Shown here: positions 25,367-36,987 of the stretch, one piece after another
Layout of the letters: each line of letters opens with the position of its first letter
Numbering within the stretch: position 1 is the stretch's first letter
From: an uncultured Actinomycetes bacterium
Lineage (GTDB): Bacteria > Actinomycetota > Acidimicrobiia > Acidimicrobiales > RAAP-2
Direction of reading: 5' to 3'
NCBI GenBank assembly: GCA_903875425.1
Contig: CAIQWC010000006.1
Location: 1 to 47,253, forward strand
Length of the DNA: 47,253 nt
Notes under the pieces: model-generated
What the model was told of the DNA's origin: nothing
The model's input: the letters and a program-made list of their open reading frames with translations, nothing else
Databases searched by the model: none
Program-made: the position numbers and the translations under genes

Positions 25367-25498
25367 GTGACTGATGAGCGATCTGGAGTTCGAAAGGCAG
25401 CGAAACCTGCGATTGGTGTAGCGGGGCTATTGGCGACCATGGCCAGTGTGTGGTGGTTCGCGCTTCGCCCTCGGATCAAGGCTCGAAAGAAAGACTGA
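25367..25498 (+). CDS. Small single-pass membrane protein (43 residues)
   Basis: GTG at 25367 opens a 43-codon frame ending TGA at 25496-25498. The N-terminus is charged (MTDERSGVRKAAK), residues about 14-33 are hydrophobic (PAIGVAGLLATMASVWWFAL), and the tail is strongly basic (RPRIKARKKD), which suggests a membrane anchor with its basic end in the cytoplasm. A TAGGGT -10 stands six bases before the start. No family is recognised. It fills the gap between the divergent polyamine-ligase-like gene and the convergent sirtuin gene, 3 bases from the latter's end. The hydrophobic/basic pattern and promoter spacing support it as real. Confidence 0.6.
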   Translation: MTDERSGVRKAAKPAIGVAGLLATMASVWWFALRPRIKARKKD

Positions 25499-25501
25499 TC
25501 G

Positions 25502-26269
25502 CTAAGCGGCCAGCAGGGCTAAGAGTGTTTTCGTGATGTCGGCGTGGAACAGTGCGTCGGCAAGGTCATCGAAGCCCGTAGGTTCACCGTTGACGATGAT
25601 GAGGTAAGCACCGTTGCTCGCGGCAATGGGTACCAGGCCTGCAGCGGGGTACACCCCCAAGGTGGTACCGACGCATAACAGCACGTCGCACGTTTGGGCC
25701 GCCTCGTTGGCGCGCTGTAGGTCTGCTTCGATGAGTGACTGACCAAAAGAAATAGTGGCGGATTTCAGAATCCCTCCGCACTCCACGCCGTCGATAACCA
25801 TGAGGCAATGGGGATCGTGATCGCCAGCGCGAACTCGATCGAGCTCAACGGCGATGTCATGGCGTTCGCCACATCGCAAGCAAATGGATTCGTAGAGATT
25901 CCCATGAAGCTCAATAATTTTGTCGTGGGGCGTGCCGGCATCGTGATGGAGCCGATCGATATTTTGTGTCACTACGGCTTCGAGGTTTCCTCGTTCCACG
26001 AGTTCGTTGATGGCGTAGTGCCCGGCATTAGGTTTGGCATCCCACAGCGGTTTTTCAACTCGGCCTCGCCAGGCCGCCTTTCGAACACTTTCATCACTCA
26101 GCCACACGCTGAATTGGCTGAGCATTTCGGCTTCTGGGTTCTTAGTCCACAGTCCATCGGGACCCCGAAAGTCCGGGATGCCAGAGTCGGTTGATATTCC
26201 TGCACCGCTTAGCACCGCAACTCGCTGAGCGTTGGCAAGCCGAGCACGGGCGGTTTCTATCGAATCCAT
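25502..26269 (-). CDS. Sirtuin-family NAD-dependent protein deacylase
   Basis: The 255-residue protein has GAGISTDSGIPDFRG (NAD-binding), TQNIDRLHHDAG (catalytic NID), the active-site His in ELHGN, and a four-cysteine zinc module (CLRCG, then Cys in HCLM and VECGG). The later GTTLGVYPAAGLV and IIVNGEPT bind NAD. It removes acyl groups from lysines, using NAD+. The ATG at 26269 (MDSIETA) is preferred; an ATG at 26287 is possible. The longer frame to 26347 has no support. It is divergent from the semialdehyde dehydrogenase gene. Confidence 0.93.
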   Translation of the reverse strand: MDSIETARARLANAQRVAVLSGAGISTDSGIPDFRGPDGLWTKNPEAEMLSQFSVWLSDESVRKAAWRGRVEKPLWDAKPNAGHYAINELVERGNLEAVVTQNIDRLHHDAGTPHDKIIELHGNLYESICLRCGERHDIAVELDRVRAGDHDPHCLMVIDGVECGGILKSATISFGQSLIEADLQRANEAAQTCDVLLCVGTTLGVYPAAGLVPIAASNGAYLIIVNGEPTGFDDLADALFHADITKTLLALLAA

Positions 26270-26355
26270 ACGAGAACAGCATGACATTTCTTGGAACGGG
26301 GGTGGGCGCGTCCGTCGCGGTAACGGATCCCTGCGGAGAAGTGTCAATATAGATC

Positions 26356-27720
26356 ATGGCTTTTACTTCAATTAATCCAGCAACCGGTGAGGTCTACGCG
26401 ACCTTTGAAGAACACGATGCCGCGGAAGTGGATCGTCGTCTCAGTCTCGCTAAGGACGCCTTCGAACAATGGAAACACGTAGATCTTGAACAACGTGCAC
26501 GTCTCATGACGACTGCGGCTGAGTTGCTTGAGAGCGAGCTGCCCGTACAAGCCGAGGCGATGACTCGCGAAATGGGCAAGACCTTTGCGGCCGCGAAGGG
26601 CGAAGCGGGTAAGTGCGCCATGACCATGCGCTACTACGCCGAGCATGCGGCAACCTTGCTTGCTGATCGCACCATCGTGTCTTCGGGTTCGCGCTCAGGG
26701 GTCCGCTACGAGCCAATCGGGCCGGTACTCGCTGTGATGCCTTGGAACTTCCCGCTCTGGCAGGTCATCCGTTTCGCTGCCCCTACGCTCATGGCGGGCA
26801 ACGTTGTGGTGCTCAAGCACGCGTCGAATGTTCCTAACGCTGCTATTGCCATGGAAAATCTCTTCCGTCGCGCGGGCTTTCCTGAAGGTTGCTTCGTTAA
26901 CCTCCTCATTGGGTCAAAGCGTGTCGCTGACGTCATCCGGGATGAGCGCATCGCTGCGGTGACCTTGACCGGATCAGAAGCTGCTGGCGAATCCGTTGCC
27001 TCCATCGCAGGATCGGTGCTCAAGAAGTGCGTGCTCGAACTAGGTGGGTCGGATCCCTTCGTGGTCGCACAGTCCGTAGATATGGACCTCGCTGTTCCTA
27101 TGGCCGTCACTGCTCGTACGCAGAACAATGGACAGGCCTGTATTGCAGCGAAGCGTTTCATTGTGGTCGAGTCACGGGCCGAAGAATTCACCGAACGCTT
27201 TAGCGCAGCGATGGGTGCTCTCGTCGTTGGCGACCCCATGGATCCCGCTACCAATGTCGGTCCGCTCGCCACAAAAGGTCAGCTAGAAGAAACCCGTATC
27301 CAGGTTGCTGAGTCAGTAGCGAAGGGTGCGATCGTCACTGCTGGCGGTAAGGCGCTCGATGGTCCTGGTTACTACTATGAACCCACCGTGTTGACCAACA
27401 TCACCGGGGATATGCCGGCAGGATGTCAAGAAATGTTTGGTCCTGTGGCCGCAGTTTACGTAGCGAGTGACCTCGCCCACGCGGTAGCGATTGCCAATGA
27501 CACCCCGTGGGGATTGGGCGCGAGCATCTGGGCAACTGACGATGCGGAACAGCGTTACGGACTAGAGAACCTTTCCGCTGGCATGGTCTTCGCGAACCAG
27601 ATGGTGAGCTCAATGCCAGAACTGCCTTTCGGCGGCATTGGTCGCTCGGGGTATGGTCGTGAACTCTCTGATGTGGGTATGTACGAATTCTGTAACCAGA
27701 AGAGTTTCTACGTCGCATGA
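26356..27720 (+). CDS. Succinate-semialdehyde dehydrogenase (GabD/Sad-like)
   Basis: The 454-residue ALDH starts SINPATGEV, has MPWNFPLWQ, LTGSEAAG, VLELGGSDPF and the catalytic Cys262 in NNGQACIAAKRF, and ends in PFGGIGRSGYGRELS. The 454-residue length and NNGQxC form match the short GabD2/Sad group that oxidises succinate semialdehyde. Together with the GABA-producing island it could pass GABA carbon into the TCA cycle, but the GABA aminotransferase is not in the window. A TATAGAT lies directly before the ATG, so the mRNA may be leaderless. The stop overlaps the next gene (ATGA). Confidence 0.9.
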   Translation: MAFTSINPATGEVYATFEEHDAAEVDRRLSLAKDAFEQWKHVDLEQRARLMTTAAELLESELPVQAEAMTREMGKTFAAAKGEAGKCAMTMRYYAEHAATLLADRTIVSSGSRSGVRYEPIGPVLAVMPWNFPLWQVIRFAAPTLMAGNVVVLKHASNVPNAAIAMENLFRRAGFPEGCFVNLLIGSKRVADVIRDERIAAVTLTGSEAAGESVASIAGSVLKKCVLELGGSDPFVVAQSVDMDLAVPMAVTARTQNNGQACIAAKRFIVVESRAEEFTERFSAAMGALVVGDPMDPATNVGPLATKGQLEETRIQVAESVAKGAIVTAGGKALDGPGYYYEPTVLTNITGDMPAGCQEMFGPVAAVYVASDLAHAVAIANDTPWGLGASIWATDDAEQRYGLENLSAGMVFANQMVSSMPELPFGGIGRSGYGRELSDVGMYEFCNQKSFYVA

Positions 27721-28856
27721 TTAGTGGGGTCGTCTTCGCAGATCATGCTGCGGGGTCACCTCTTAAGGCGGCTGTCGCCACGGCGATGTTCGAAGCAATG
27801 GAAGGTTTGCCGCCCAACCCATCGGGTGCTCATCGCATGGCGAGGGCTACCGCTAACGTGCTCGACGCCGCCCGCGAAGAAGTAGCAAGTCTCCTTGGGG
27901 TATCGCCTCGCAGCATCGTTTTTGTTGGCGGTGGTACCGAAGCATGCAATGTCGCGATGCGCGCGGGTCGCGACGTAACCGGCATGGTTACGTCACCGAT
28001 AGAGCACAGTGCGATTTCGGCAGCCGCGCAGCGCGAAGCACAGCGTCGTGGTCTTGGCTTAGCCACGATGCCGGTGACCCCAAGCGGCGTCGTTGATGTT
28101 GACGCAGCGCTGGGCTGCATCCCGAGCGGTGCGTTGGTAGCGCTCATGGCTGCTAACAACGAGACGGGAGCGATTCAGCCCGTGGGGGAGTTACGCGCAG
28201 CACTCAACGCGCTGGGCCGATCGGTAACCCTCGTGAGCGATGCCATAGGTGCGGCAGCGGTTATGGGCCTTGATGGTGTCATTGAAGCGGCAGATATTGT
28301 CACCATTGCGGGGCACAAATTAGGTGGCCCGCCGAGCGTCGCCGCCATGGTGATTAAGGAAACCACCATGATTGACCCTCTCGTGGTAGGGGGAGGTCAA
28401 GAACTTTCGCGACGCGGCGGCACCCCCGATGTGGCCGGCATTGTGGGCTTCACCACAGCACTTCGTCTCAGTCACGAAGACCTTGCCTCGGGATCCGTTG
28501 TGGCGCTAGCGCAGCGGCGAGATCGACTGCAAGATGCCATCGTGAGCGCCGTGGACGATGCCGTCGTTTCGGCCTGGGATACAGAACGTCTCGCGAGCCA
28601 TCTCCACCTCAGGTTTCCGGGCTTACGCAGTGATGAACTCCTGCTTCTTCTCGACCAGCACGGTGTTTGTGCCTCGGCTGGATCAGCCTGTTCTTCCGGG
28701 GCTTCAACCATCAGCCACGTGCTGGAAGCGATGGAGGTCCCTACCGCAGAAGCCAAAGGGGCTCTGCGCCTGAGTCTCTCCACCTCGACGACCGACGCTG
28801 AGATTCAGGAGATCGCCACACAGGTGATTGGGGCGGTACGCCAACTTCGGAGCTGA
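27717..28856 (+). CDS. Cysteine desulfurase (NifS/IscS family), atypical PLP pocket
   Basis: The 379-residue class V enzyme has GGTEACNVA, IEHSAI (active-site His), Asp175, GHKLGGP with Schiff-base Lys201, and the mobile loop SAGSACSSG with Cys325. It supplies persulfide sulfur; the downstream mnmA gene, 41 bases on, is the expected acceptor pathway for tRNA 2-thiouridine. Where relatives read DA(V/T)Q, this protein reads D175-A-I-G178, so the Gln that contacts the PLP hydroxyl is Gly, and the N-terminal motif is DHAAGSP rather than DHAATTP. It overlaps the dehydrogenase stop by 4 bases. Confidence 0.92.
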   Translation: MISGVVFADHAAGSPLKAAVATAMFEAMEGLPPNPSGAHRMARATANVLDAAREEVASLLGVSPRSIVFVGGGTEACNVAMRAGRDVTGMVTSPIEHSAISAAAQREAQRRGLGLATMPVTPSGVVDVDAALGCIPSGALVALMAANNETGAIQPVGELRAALNALGRSVTLVSDAIGAAAVMGLDGVIEAADIVTIAGHKLGGPPSVAAMVIKETTMIDPLVVGGGQELSRRGGTPDVAGIVGFTTALRLSHEDLASGSVVALAQRRDRLQDAIVSAVDDAVVSAWDTERLASHLHLRFPGLRSDELLLLLDQHGVCASAGSACSSGASTISHVLEAMEVPTAEAKGALRLSLSTSTTDAEIQEIATQVIGAVRQLRS

Positions 28857-28897
28857 TAAGCGGTCAGGGATGCGCCTCAGGGTGGCAAACTCAGAGG

Positions 28898-32019
<3,122 letters not shown>

Positions 32020-32070
32020 AGCCGTCAGAGTGCCCGCCTGACCCTCCACCGCCTCAGGAGCGGTATTGAC

Positions 32071-32076
32071 TAGGTT
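32071..32076 (+). promoter_or_regulatory. Candidate -10 box of the PASTA kinase gene
   Basis: TAGGTT at 32071-32076 fits TANNNT, giving a leader of only about six bases before the ATG at 32089, although AAGG precedes the start. A hairpin ACCGC-CTCAGGA-GCGGT (32047-32064) precedes it and could end ligA transcripts. No clear -35 is seen. Confidence 0.4.
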
Positions 32077-32088
32077 TCATAAGGATCT

Positions 32089-34041
32089 ATGCGCCCTTCA
32101 CCCGAATCAATTGGCAGCGTTCTCAGTGGCCGATACCGCCTGGTAAGCCTGCTCGGTACCGGCGCGTCAGCGAACGTCTTTTTGGCCGATGACCTGACCC
32201 TTGAGCGTCAAGTTGCGGTGAAAATTCTCCAACCAAACTTGGTCACGGATGAGAGTTTTTTGAAGCGCTTTCGAGCGGAAGCCCGAGCAGTCGCAGCACT
32301 CAATCACCCTAATGTCTTGCGAGTTTTTGACTGGGGCGAGGAAAATGCCGTTCCCTATTTGGTAACGGAGTACCTACCGGGTGGTTCGCTAAAAGATATT
32401 TTCGACAAAGGCTTAACCCTTACGGTTGAGCAAGCAGCAGCGGTTGGTTGCGAAGCTGCCGCCGGCTTGGCCTATGCGCACGCTCGAGGTCTCGTTCACC
32501 GAGACATCAAGCCGGCGAACTTACTCTTCGACGAAGAAGGCCGGGCACGGATTACCGACTTTGGTGTTGCTCGGGCGTTGGCTGAAGCGAGTTGGACAGA
32601 ACCCGTGGGCGCCATGATCGGAACGGTGCGCTACGCCAGCCCTGAACAAGCTGAAGGCATCCCTATGGACGGCCGCGCTGATGTGTACTCGCTCGCGCTC
32701 GTGCTCTACGAGGCCATCACGGGCAGAGTGCCATTTCTGAGTGACACGCCCCTGGCGTCCTTACGGGCTCGCGTTGGCCAACCCTTGCCCTATGACGATC
32801 GGCTCGTACCCCTCGAAGTAGTGCTGGAGCGCGCCGCCGATCCGGACGTCGAGAGTCGCCTTGACGCTGCGGAGGTCGCCGCTCGTCTTGAGTCCTTGTC
32901 GAGCATCATGCCTCCGCCCATGCCACTACCCATCACGGTGGTGACGGCGTTGGGGGACACCATTGTTCCAGGATTTAGAGCTCCCAGTACTGACGAGCTT
33001 ACGCAGATCACCCCAGCGGTGAGTGGGGCGGGTCACGTACCTTCTGGAGTCGTCGCTGCGGTGCCGGCTACGTCGTTCGATCAGCAGACAGTCCTGCAGC
33101 CGCCCGACGCGTTTCCTGGTGCTCCGATAATCCGAACCGACCGCTCTCGTCGCCGTATCTGGCCATGGCTGCTGTTGGCACTCTTCGTCGCCGTCGCCGT
33201 ATTCGGCCTGTTTGCCTACGCAACGAAGTTATTTACTCCTTCAGTGACCGTACCTTCCGTTGTGGGACAGACCCAGAGCCAAGCGCGCGTGATTTTGTCG
33301 GCCCATCACCTAGCGGTGACCTTTGCTACCGAGACCTATTCAGAGACAGTACCCGCTGGTTCAGTCATTAGTCAGAACCCGGTTGCTCGGACCACGCTTA
33401 AGCAGAACTCATCGGTCACCTTGGTGGTCTCGCAAGGGCTCCCTCCCGTGAACGTACCAGGCCTTACGGGGATGACCTGTGCGCAAGCGACCGCAGCCCT
33501 GCAGGCGGTCAAGCTTGTGGGGAGCTGCTCGTCGTCGCTCGCGGCCTTCTCGTCCACGGTTCCGCGAAATCAAGTTATTGGCTGGCAGTACCAGGGAACC
33601 CAGAATCCGAGTGCGGTCCCGCTTCATGCAACGGTAGACATCGTGATCTCGAAAGGCCCGCCGCCCATTGCGGTTCCTGCAGTGGGGAGCACTTGGAACG
33701 TAGCGAAATCCACCTTGACGACGGCAGGGTTTAAAGCAGTACAAGGCAGTGAGTACTCGTCAACGGTTCCAACGGGTCAGGTGACGAGAACCTCTCCGGT
33801 GGCCGGTGCGCTAGCGCAGCGTGGCTCAACCGTCACGGTCTACGTGAGTCTTGGTCCACCCCAGGTTCCGGTTCCTAATTTGATCGGCGACTCTGTCGCT
33901 ACGGCCACCAATGCACTTGCCAAGGTCGGACTCAAGATTGGGGCCGTCTATGGTCCGCCGGGCGGCGCTGTATTTACGACCAGCCCAAGCATGGGGTCGT
34001 CAGTGCTTATCGGTACCGTTATCAATCTCTACGTGCGTTAA
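32089..34041 (+). CDS. Ser/Thr protein kinase with PASTA domains (PknB-like)
   Basis: The 650-residue protein has a kinase domain (about residues 16-275): glycine loop LLGTGASANV, Lys45 in VAVKIL, HRDIKPAN with Asp139, DFGVA, and SPEQAEG. A Pro-rich linker, one membrane helix near residues 355-378 (WPWLLLALFVAVAVFGLFAY), and four PASTA repeats (about 380-650) follow. PASTA domains bind muropeptides, so the protein probably senses cell-wall fragments. Unlike classical pknB it is not beside pbpA, rodA or pstP; the gene stands alone after ligA. Confidence 0.95.
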   Translation: MRPSPESIGSVLSGRYRLVSLLGTGASANVFLADDLTLERQVAVKILQPNLVTDESFLKRFRAEARAVAALNHPNVLRVFDWGEENAVPYLVTEYLPGGSLKDIFDKGLTLTVEQAAAVGCEAAAGLAYAHARGLVHRDIKPANLLFDEEGRARITDFGVARALAEASWTEPVGAMIGTVRYASPEQAEGIPMDGRADVYSLALVLYEAITGRVPFLSDTPLASLRARVGQPLPYDDRLVPLEVVLERAADPDVESRLDAAEVAARLESLSSIMPPPMPLPITVVTALGDTIVPGFRAPSTDELTQITPAVSGAGHVPSGVVAAVPATSFDQQTVLQPPDAFPGAPIIRTDRSRRRIWPWLLLALFVAVAVFGLFAYATKLFTPSVTVPSVVGQTQSQARVILSAHHLAVTFATETYSETVPAGSVISQNPVARTTLKQNSSVTLVVSQGLPPVNVPGLTGMTCAQATAALQAVKLVGSCSSSLAAFSSTVPRNQVIGWQYQGTQNPSAVPLHATVDIVISKGPPPIAVPAVGSTWNVAKSTLTTAGFKAVQGSEYSSTVPTGQVTRTSPVAGALAQRGSTVTVYVSLGPPQVPVPNLIGDSVATATNALAKVGLKIGAVYGPPGGAVFTTSPSMGSSVLIGTVINLYVR

Positions 34042-34052
34042 GCCTGGTTGGA

Positions 34053-34454
34053 CTAAGCGGTAAAGCCCCGAATTTTTTCGGCAATCGCGATCGCTTGGGC
34101 TGATGCGTTAGCTCCTTGGAGTGCTAGAAGTTTCGAGGCATCGCCGTCGACGCGGATCTTTCCCTCCAAAAGGGCACTCATCAATGCGGCGGGATTTCCT
34201 CCGACAAACAGGGCTCGGGCGGTTACGTAATCAATCGTGACGCTTATCTCAGCGTCATCGAGGTGGCCTTCGTCCATAAGAGGAATTCCCGAGGTGGTAT
34301 CGACGTGCGCCAGGGTGGCCGCGCCAGCGGGGGCCTCGGTGACCGTAGCGTTGAGCGATATCGAGACCGGAGCCTCAATATCGCTCAGATTGACCTCATC
34401 TCGAAGGCCTCTTACTGCACGCATCCAGGCTGGGCTTAAAAACTCATAGGTCAC
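34053..34454 (-). CDS. SCP2 sterol-carrier-like domain protein
   Basis: The 133-residue protein is all one small alpha/beta domain. AEISVTIDYVTARALFVGGNP followed by ALMSALLEGKIRVDGDASKLLAL is the conserved second half of the SCP2 lipid-transfer fold (the KI.V.GD..K... signature). It likely binds a lipid or acyl-CoA. GTG start, with GAGGAGG upstream. It is convergent with the PASTA kinase and divergent from the esterase gene. Confidence 0.82.
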   Translation of the reverse strand: MTYEFLSPAWMRAVRGLRDEVNLSDIEAPVSISLNATVTEAPAGAATLAHVDTTSGIPLMDEGHLDDAEISVTIDYVTARALFVGGNPAALMSALLEGKIRVDGDASKLLALQGANASAQAIAIAEKIRGFTA

Positions 34455-34505
34455 AGGGCCTCCTCTTGACGACGAGGGTAGCCGGTACTCGTAGACTTAG
34501 GCCCC

Positions 34506-35267
34506 ATGAGCACTCCTATTAAGCCTGGTTGCGAACCGCTGTCTGCGGAAGGCAATGCCACGGGCATCTTGGTAATTCATGGATTTACGGGGAGTCCTCG
34601 GTCAATGCGGCCCTTGGCAACCCGTTTTGTTGATGCTGGGTTCAGCGTCGAGTTGCTCCTGCTACCCGGGCACGGAACCAGTCTTGAAGATATGAAACAG
34701 AGCACCTTCGCTGATTGGTCGGGCCATGTCGAGGCCGCGTACGTGGGCCTCGCTGCTCGCACCGAGCGTGTCTTTGTTGTTGGTCTCTCCATGGGGGGTC
34801 TCTTGACATGTTGGTTGGCTGAGCGCCATCCCGAGATTGCCGGCATTGTTGTGATTAACCCGATTATCGAATCGCTGGGCTCAGAAATCGAAGAAGGGAT
34901 CGCCGCGCTCATCGAGGCCGGTGTTGACGAGACTGATGGTATTGGCTCCGATATTGCGAAAGAAGGAGTGAATGAGTCGAGCTACGCAATGACTCCGCTG
35001 CTGCCTTTGCTAAGCATGCTTGAGGCAGCTACCGATGTATCGAGCAACCTTTCTAAGATCACCTGTCCCGTGCTGTGCTTTCGAAGTACCCAAGACCATG
35101 TGTTAGAAGCCAACCACAGCGAACATCTCATGGCCTCGGTTGCTGGACCGGCGGAACGAATCATCTTGGAAAATAGTTACCACGTAGCCACCTTGGACTA
35201 CGACGCAGAATTAGTGGAAATCCAAACGCTCGCATTCGTTGAGCGTTTGATTGAGGAGCAACAGTGA
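34506..35267 (+). CDS. Alpha/beta hydrolase, carboxylesterase/lysophospholipase-like
   Basis: The 253-residue hydrolase has the oxyanion segment HGFTGSPRSM, nucleophile Ser95 in GLSMGG, Asp in RSTQDHVLEA and His in NSYHVATLDYD, a complete triad like Est30-type carboxylesterases. The natural substrate is unknown. A TAGACT (34492-34497) lies 8 bases before the ATG, again suggesting a short or no leader. Its TGA overlaps the gatC GTG start, so it is co-translated with gatCAB. Confidence 0.9.
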   Translation: MSTPIKPGCEPLSAEGNATGILVIHGFTGSPRSMRPLATRFVDAGFSVELLLLPGHGTSLEDMKQSTFADWSGHVEAAYVGLAARTERVFVVGLSMGGLLTCWLAERHPEIAGIVVINPIIESLGSEIEEGIAALIEAGVDETDGIGSDIAKEGVNESSYAMTPLLPLLSMLEAATDVSSNLSKITCPVLCFRSTQDHVLEANHSEHLMASVAGPAERIILENSYHVATLDYDAELVEIQTLAFVERLIEEQQ

Positions 35268-35572
35268 GCAGTACCCATCCCTTGGATGCTAACGATGTCA
35301 TCAAGGTGGCATCGTTAGCGAGGCTGTCACTGAGTGACGATGAAGTCGAGCGCTTTACGGGTCAACTCGCTCGAATTCTCGATAGCGCCGCTGAGATTGC
35401 TGCGCTCGATCTTGGGGGTCTCGCGCCCACGGCTCACCCCCTAGCGCTCGTGAACGTGTTGCGAGACGACGTGGTTCGTGACTCGCTCGATCGCGATGAC
35501 GTACTGAGCCAAGCTCCGTCGGTGAATGACAATCGCTTTAGTGTTCCCAAGATCATCGGAGACGCGCCATGA
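35264..35572 (+). CDS. gatC: Aspartyl/glutamyl-tRNA amidotransferase subunit C
   Basis: The 102-residue protein starts with GTG and has the GatC signature VIKVASLARLSLSDDEVERF followed by APTAHPLA and LRDDVV. GatC holds GatA and GatB together in the complex that converts Glu-tRNA(Gln) and Asp-tRNA(Asn). It overlaps the esterase stop and the gatA start (both 4 bases). Confidence 0.96.
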   Translation: MSSTHPLDANDVIKVASLARLSLSDDEVERFTGQLARILDSAAEIAALDLGGLAPTAHPLALVNVLRDDVVRDSLDRDDVLSQAPSVNDNRFSVPKIIGDAP

Positions 35573-36987
35573 GTATTGTCGCCACTGCTGAGAGCGTGCG
35601 CACGAAGCAAACACGTGCAGTCGTCGTAGCCGATGAGACACTCGCTGCCATTGAGGCGCGCGATGGTGATATTCATGCCTTCTTGCACCTTGACGCGGAA
35701 TCGATTCGTGCTCAAGCGCGTGGCATCGACAGTCAGATTGATGCTGGACAACATCCAGGTCGCCTGGCCGGAGTACCCGTTGCCATTAAGGACAACCTTT
35801 GCCAACGTGGGGTTCCTACGACCTGTGCATCCAAGATCCTTGAAGGCTGGAAGCCGCCCTACGACGCGACGGTTATCACGCGTCTGAGAGAAGCGGGGGC
35901 GGTCCTCGTTGGTAAGACCAACCTCGATGAATTCGCCATGGGTTCCTCGACCGAGAACTCGGCCTTTGGCGCCACAAAGAATCCCGTCGACCCAAGCCGG
36001 GTGCCGGGCGGATCTTCGGGTGGCTCAGCCGCGGCAGTCGGTGCCGACATGGTGCCTGTCTCGCTGGGTTCTGACACGGGTGGTTCGATTCGCCAGCCCG
36101 CAGCCTTTTGCGGCGTAGTTGGGCTTAAGCCGACCTATGGCACGGTCTCTCGCTACGGACTCATCGCGTTTGCTTCTTCACTCGATCAAGTAGGGCCCTT
36201 TGCCCGCAGCGTCGATGATGCCGGTGTGCTCTTTGAAGTCATTGCGGGCCACGATCCCATGGACTCCACGTCGCTTGCGATATCCGCGCCTGACGTGATG
36301 ACGGATATTGATGGAGGCGTTGCCGGTCTTCGTATTGGCATCATTCCTGAGTTAATGGATGGAAGCAGCGACGAGGTTCGCGCTCGGGTAGTCGCCGCGC
36401 AAGACGCACTTCGAGAAGCCGGCGCCACCTTGGTCTCGTTACCGGCTCCTGAACTTCTTCTTGGGCTCGCTGCGTACTATCTGATCGCCCCCGCGGAGGC
36501 ATCATCGAACTTGGCGCGTTATGACGGGGTTCGCTACGGCAACCGTGTCGATGGCGCAGACGTTTCAGCCATGATGATTGCGACACGGACGGCTGGGTTC
36601 GGCGATGAAGTCAAGCGTCGAATCATGCTCGGCACCTATGCGCTTTCGGCTGGGTACTACGACGCCTACTACGGACAAGCCCAGAAAGTTCGCACCCTCA
36701 TTATCGAGACCTTTCATCGTATTTATCAATCGTGCGATCTGATTGTGGGGGCAACAACGCCCACGACCGCTTTTGAGTTTGGATCGAAGACCGCGGATCC
36801 TATGTCGATGTACTACTCAGATATTTTTACGATTCCTTCCAACTTGGCAGGACACCCCGCGATCTCAGTCCCCTTCGGTACTGGCGAGGCTGGTCTTCCC
36901 ATAGGAGTGCAGTTACTTGGTCCGGCACTCTCTGAACCGACGCTTTTTCGAGCTGCCAAATTCCTAGAAACTGAGGTTGGTCGATGA
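35569..36987 (+). CDS. gatA: Aspartyl/glutamyl-tRNA amidotransferase subunit A
   Basis: The 472-residue amidase has the Ser-cisSer-Lys triad: Lys74 in VAIKDN, cis-Ser149 in GGSSGG, and Ser173 in DTGGSIRQPA. It releases ammonia from glutamine for GatB. ATGA overlaps at both ends (gatC and gatB) keep the complex stoichiometric. Length is standard. Confidence 0.98.
   Translation: MSIVATAESVRTKQTRAVVVADETLAAIEARDGDIHAFLHLDAESIRAQARGIDSQIDAGQHPGRLAGVPVAIKDNLCQRGVPTTCASKILEGWKPPYDATVITRLREAGAVLVGKTNLDEFAMGSSTENSAFGATKNPVDPSRVPGGSSGGSAAAVGADMVPVSLGSDTGGSIRQPAAFCGVVGLKPTYGTVSRYGLIAFASSLDQVGPFARSVDDAGVLFEVIAGHDPMDSTSLAISAPDVMTDIDGGVAGLRIGIIPELMDGSSDEVRARVVAAQDALREAGATLVSLPAPELLLGLAAYYLIAPAEASSNLARYDGVRYGNRVDGADVSAMMIATRTAGFGDEVKRRIMLGTYALSAGYYDAYYGQAQKVRTLIIETFHRIYQSCDLIVGATTPTTAFEFGSKTADPMSMYYSDIFTIPSNLAGHPAISVPFGTGEAGLPIGVQLLGPALSEPTLFRAAKFLETEVGR

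Noticed and set aside
26706-27272. 188-codon minus-strand frame inside the semialdehyde dehydrogenase gene
   Set aside because: Antisense to the conserved catalytic region of the dehydrogenase; no independent support.
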